A stretch of 6,855 bases of DNA from NCBI GenBank assembly GCA_955651735.1, contig CATPAM010000174.1:1-6855 (forward strand), read 5' to 3'. Each line of letters begins with the position of its first letter. The first letter of the stretch is position 1. Below, one piece after another: positions 6,855 to 6,855 of this stretch. Under the pieces are notes generated by a model that saw nothing but the letters and a program-made list of their open reading frames with translations, made no database searches and was not told the origin of the DNA. The stretch is from Candidatus Acidiferrales bacterium. GTDB lineage: Bacteria; Acidobacteriota; Terriglobia; Acidiferrales; UBA7541. A program made the translations under genes and the position numbers.

Positions 6855-6855
6855 A

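Larger units (their letters stand above)
603..6855 (-). other. probable four-gene transcription unit rfaE2 - mfd - surA-like - yhaM-like
   Basis: The four genes share one strand with junctions of 10 nt, 9 nt and a 4-nt ATGA overlap, leaving no room for internal terminators and no usual room for promoters. The promoter must lie to the right of the window or inside a coding region. A new promoter candidate appears only after the last stop (605-603), ahead of dus. Co-transcription is inferred from spacing alone. Confidence 0.65.

Noticed and set aside
1..6855. Search for a novel defence, mobile or RNA-based system
   Set aside because: All five genes belong to known housekeeping families, the only non-coding gap above 10 nt is 118 bp, and I saw no tRNA, CRISPR repeats, transposase, terminal inverted repeats or riboswitch-like structure.

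Overview
The window holds five protein-coding genes, all on the minus strand and packed almost without gaps. Everything in it is GC-rich, and the third codon positions are GC-biased, which explains the many long open frames on the plus strand. The gene content (stand-alone heptose-1-phosphate adenylyltransferase, Mfd, a periplasmic SurA-like protein with a Pro/Lys-rich linker, an OB-HD exoribonuclease of the YhaM type, and a DusB-like protein) fits a diderm, LPS-making bacterium. The style resembles Acidobacteriota (Acidobacteriae / Ca. Koribacter-like), but that is an impression from protein style and not a proven placement.

In transcription order (right to left): (1) 6854-6360, HldE C-terminal-domain-type nucleotidyltransferase, whose start lies at or just beyond the window edge; (2) 6349-2918, full-length transcription-repair coupling factor Mfd, 10 nt after the previous stop; (3) 2908-1658, exported SurA/PrsA-like parvulin-domain protein, 9 nt after the mfd stop; (4) 1661-603, OB-fold plus HD-domain 3'-5' exoribonuclease-like protein, overlapping gene 3 by an ATGA; (5) 484-1, tRNA-dihydrouridine synthase, truncated by the left edge. 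Genes 1-4 look like one co-transcribed unit. Gene 5 follows a 118-bp gap that carries a small tandem repeat and a good extended -10 promoter placed so close to the dus ATG that the mRNA would be nearly leaderless.

Functionally this is housekeeping: LPS core precursor synthesis, repair of transcription-blocking lesions, outer-membrane protein folding, RNA turnover and tRNA modification. I find no mobile element, CRISPR array, tRNA/rRNA, toxin-antitoxin pair or defence island, and nothing I would call a new biological system. The points that deserve a second look are modest: the parvulin domain that lacks both family histidines, the near-leaderless dus promoter, the intergenic 9-10-bp repeat, and the alternative start of the SurA-like gene.
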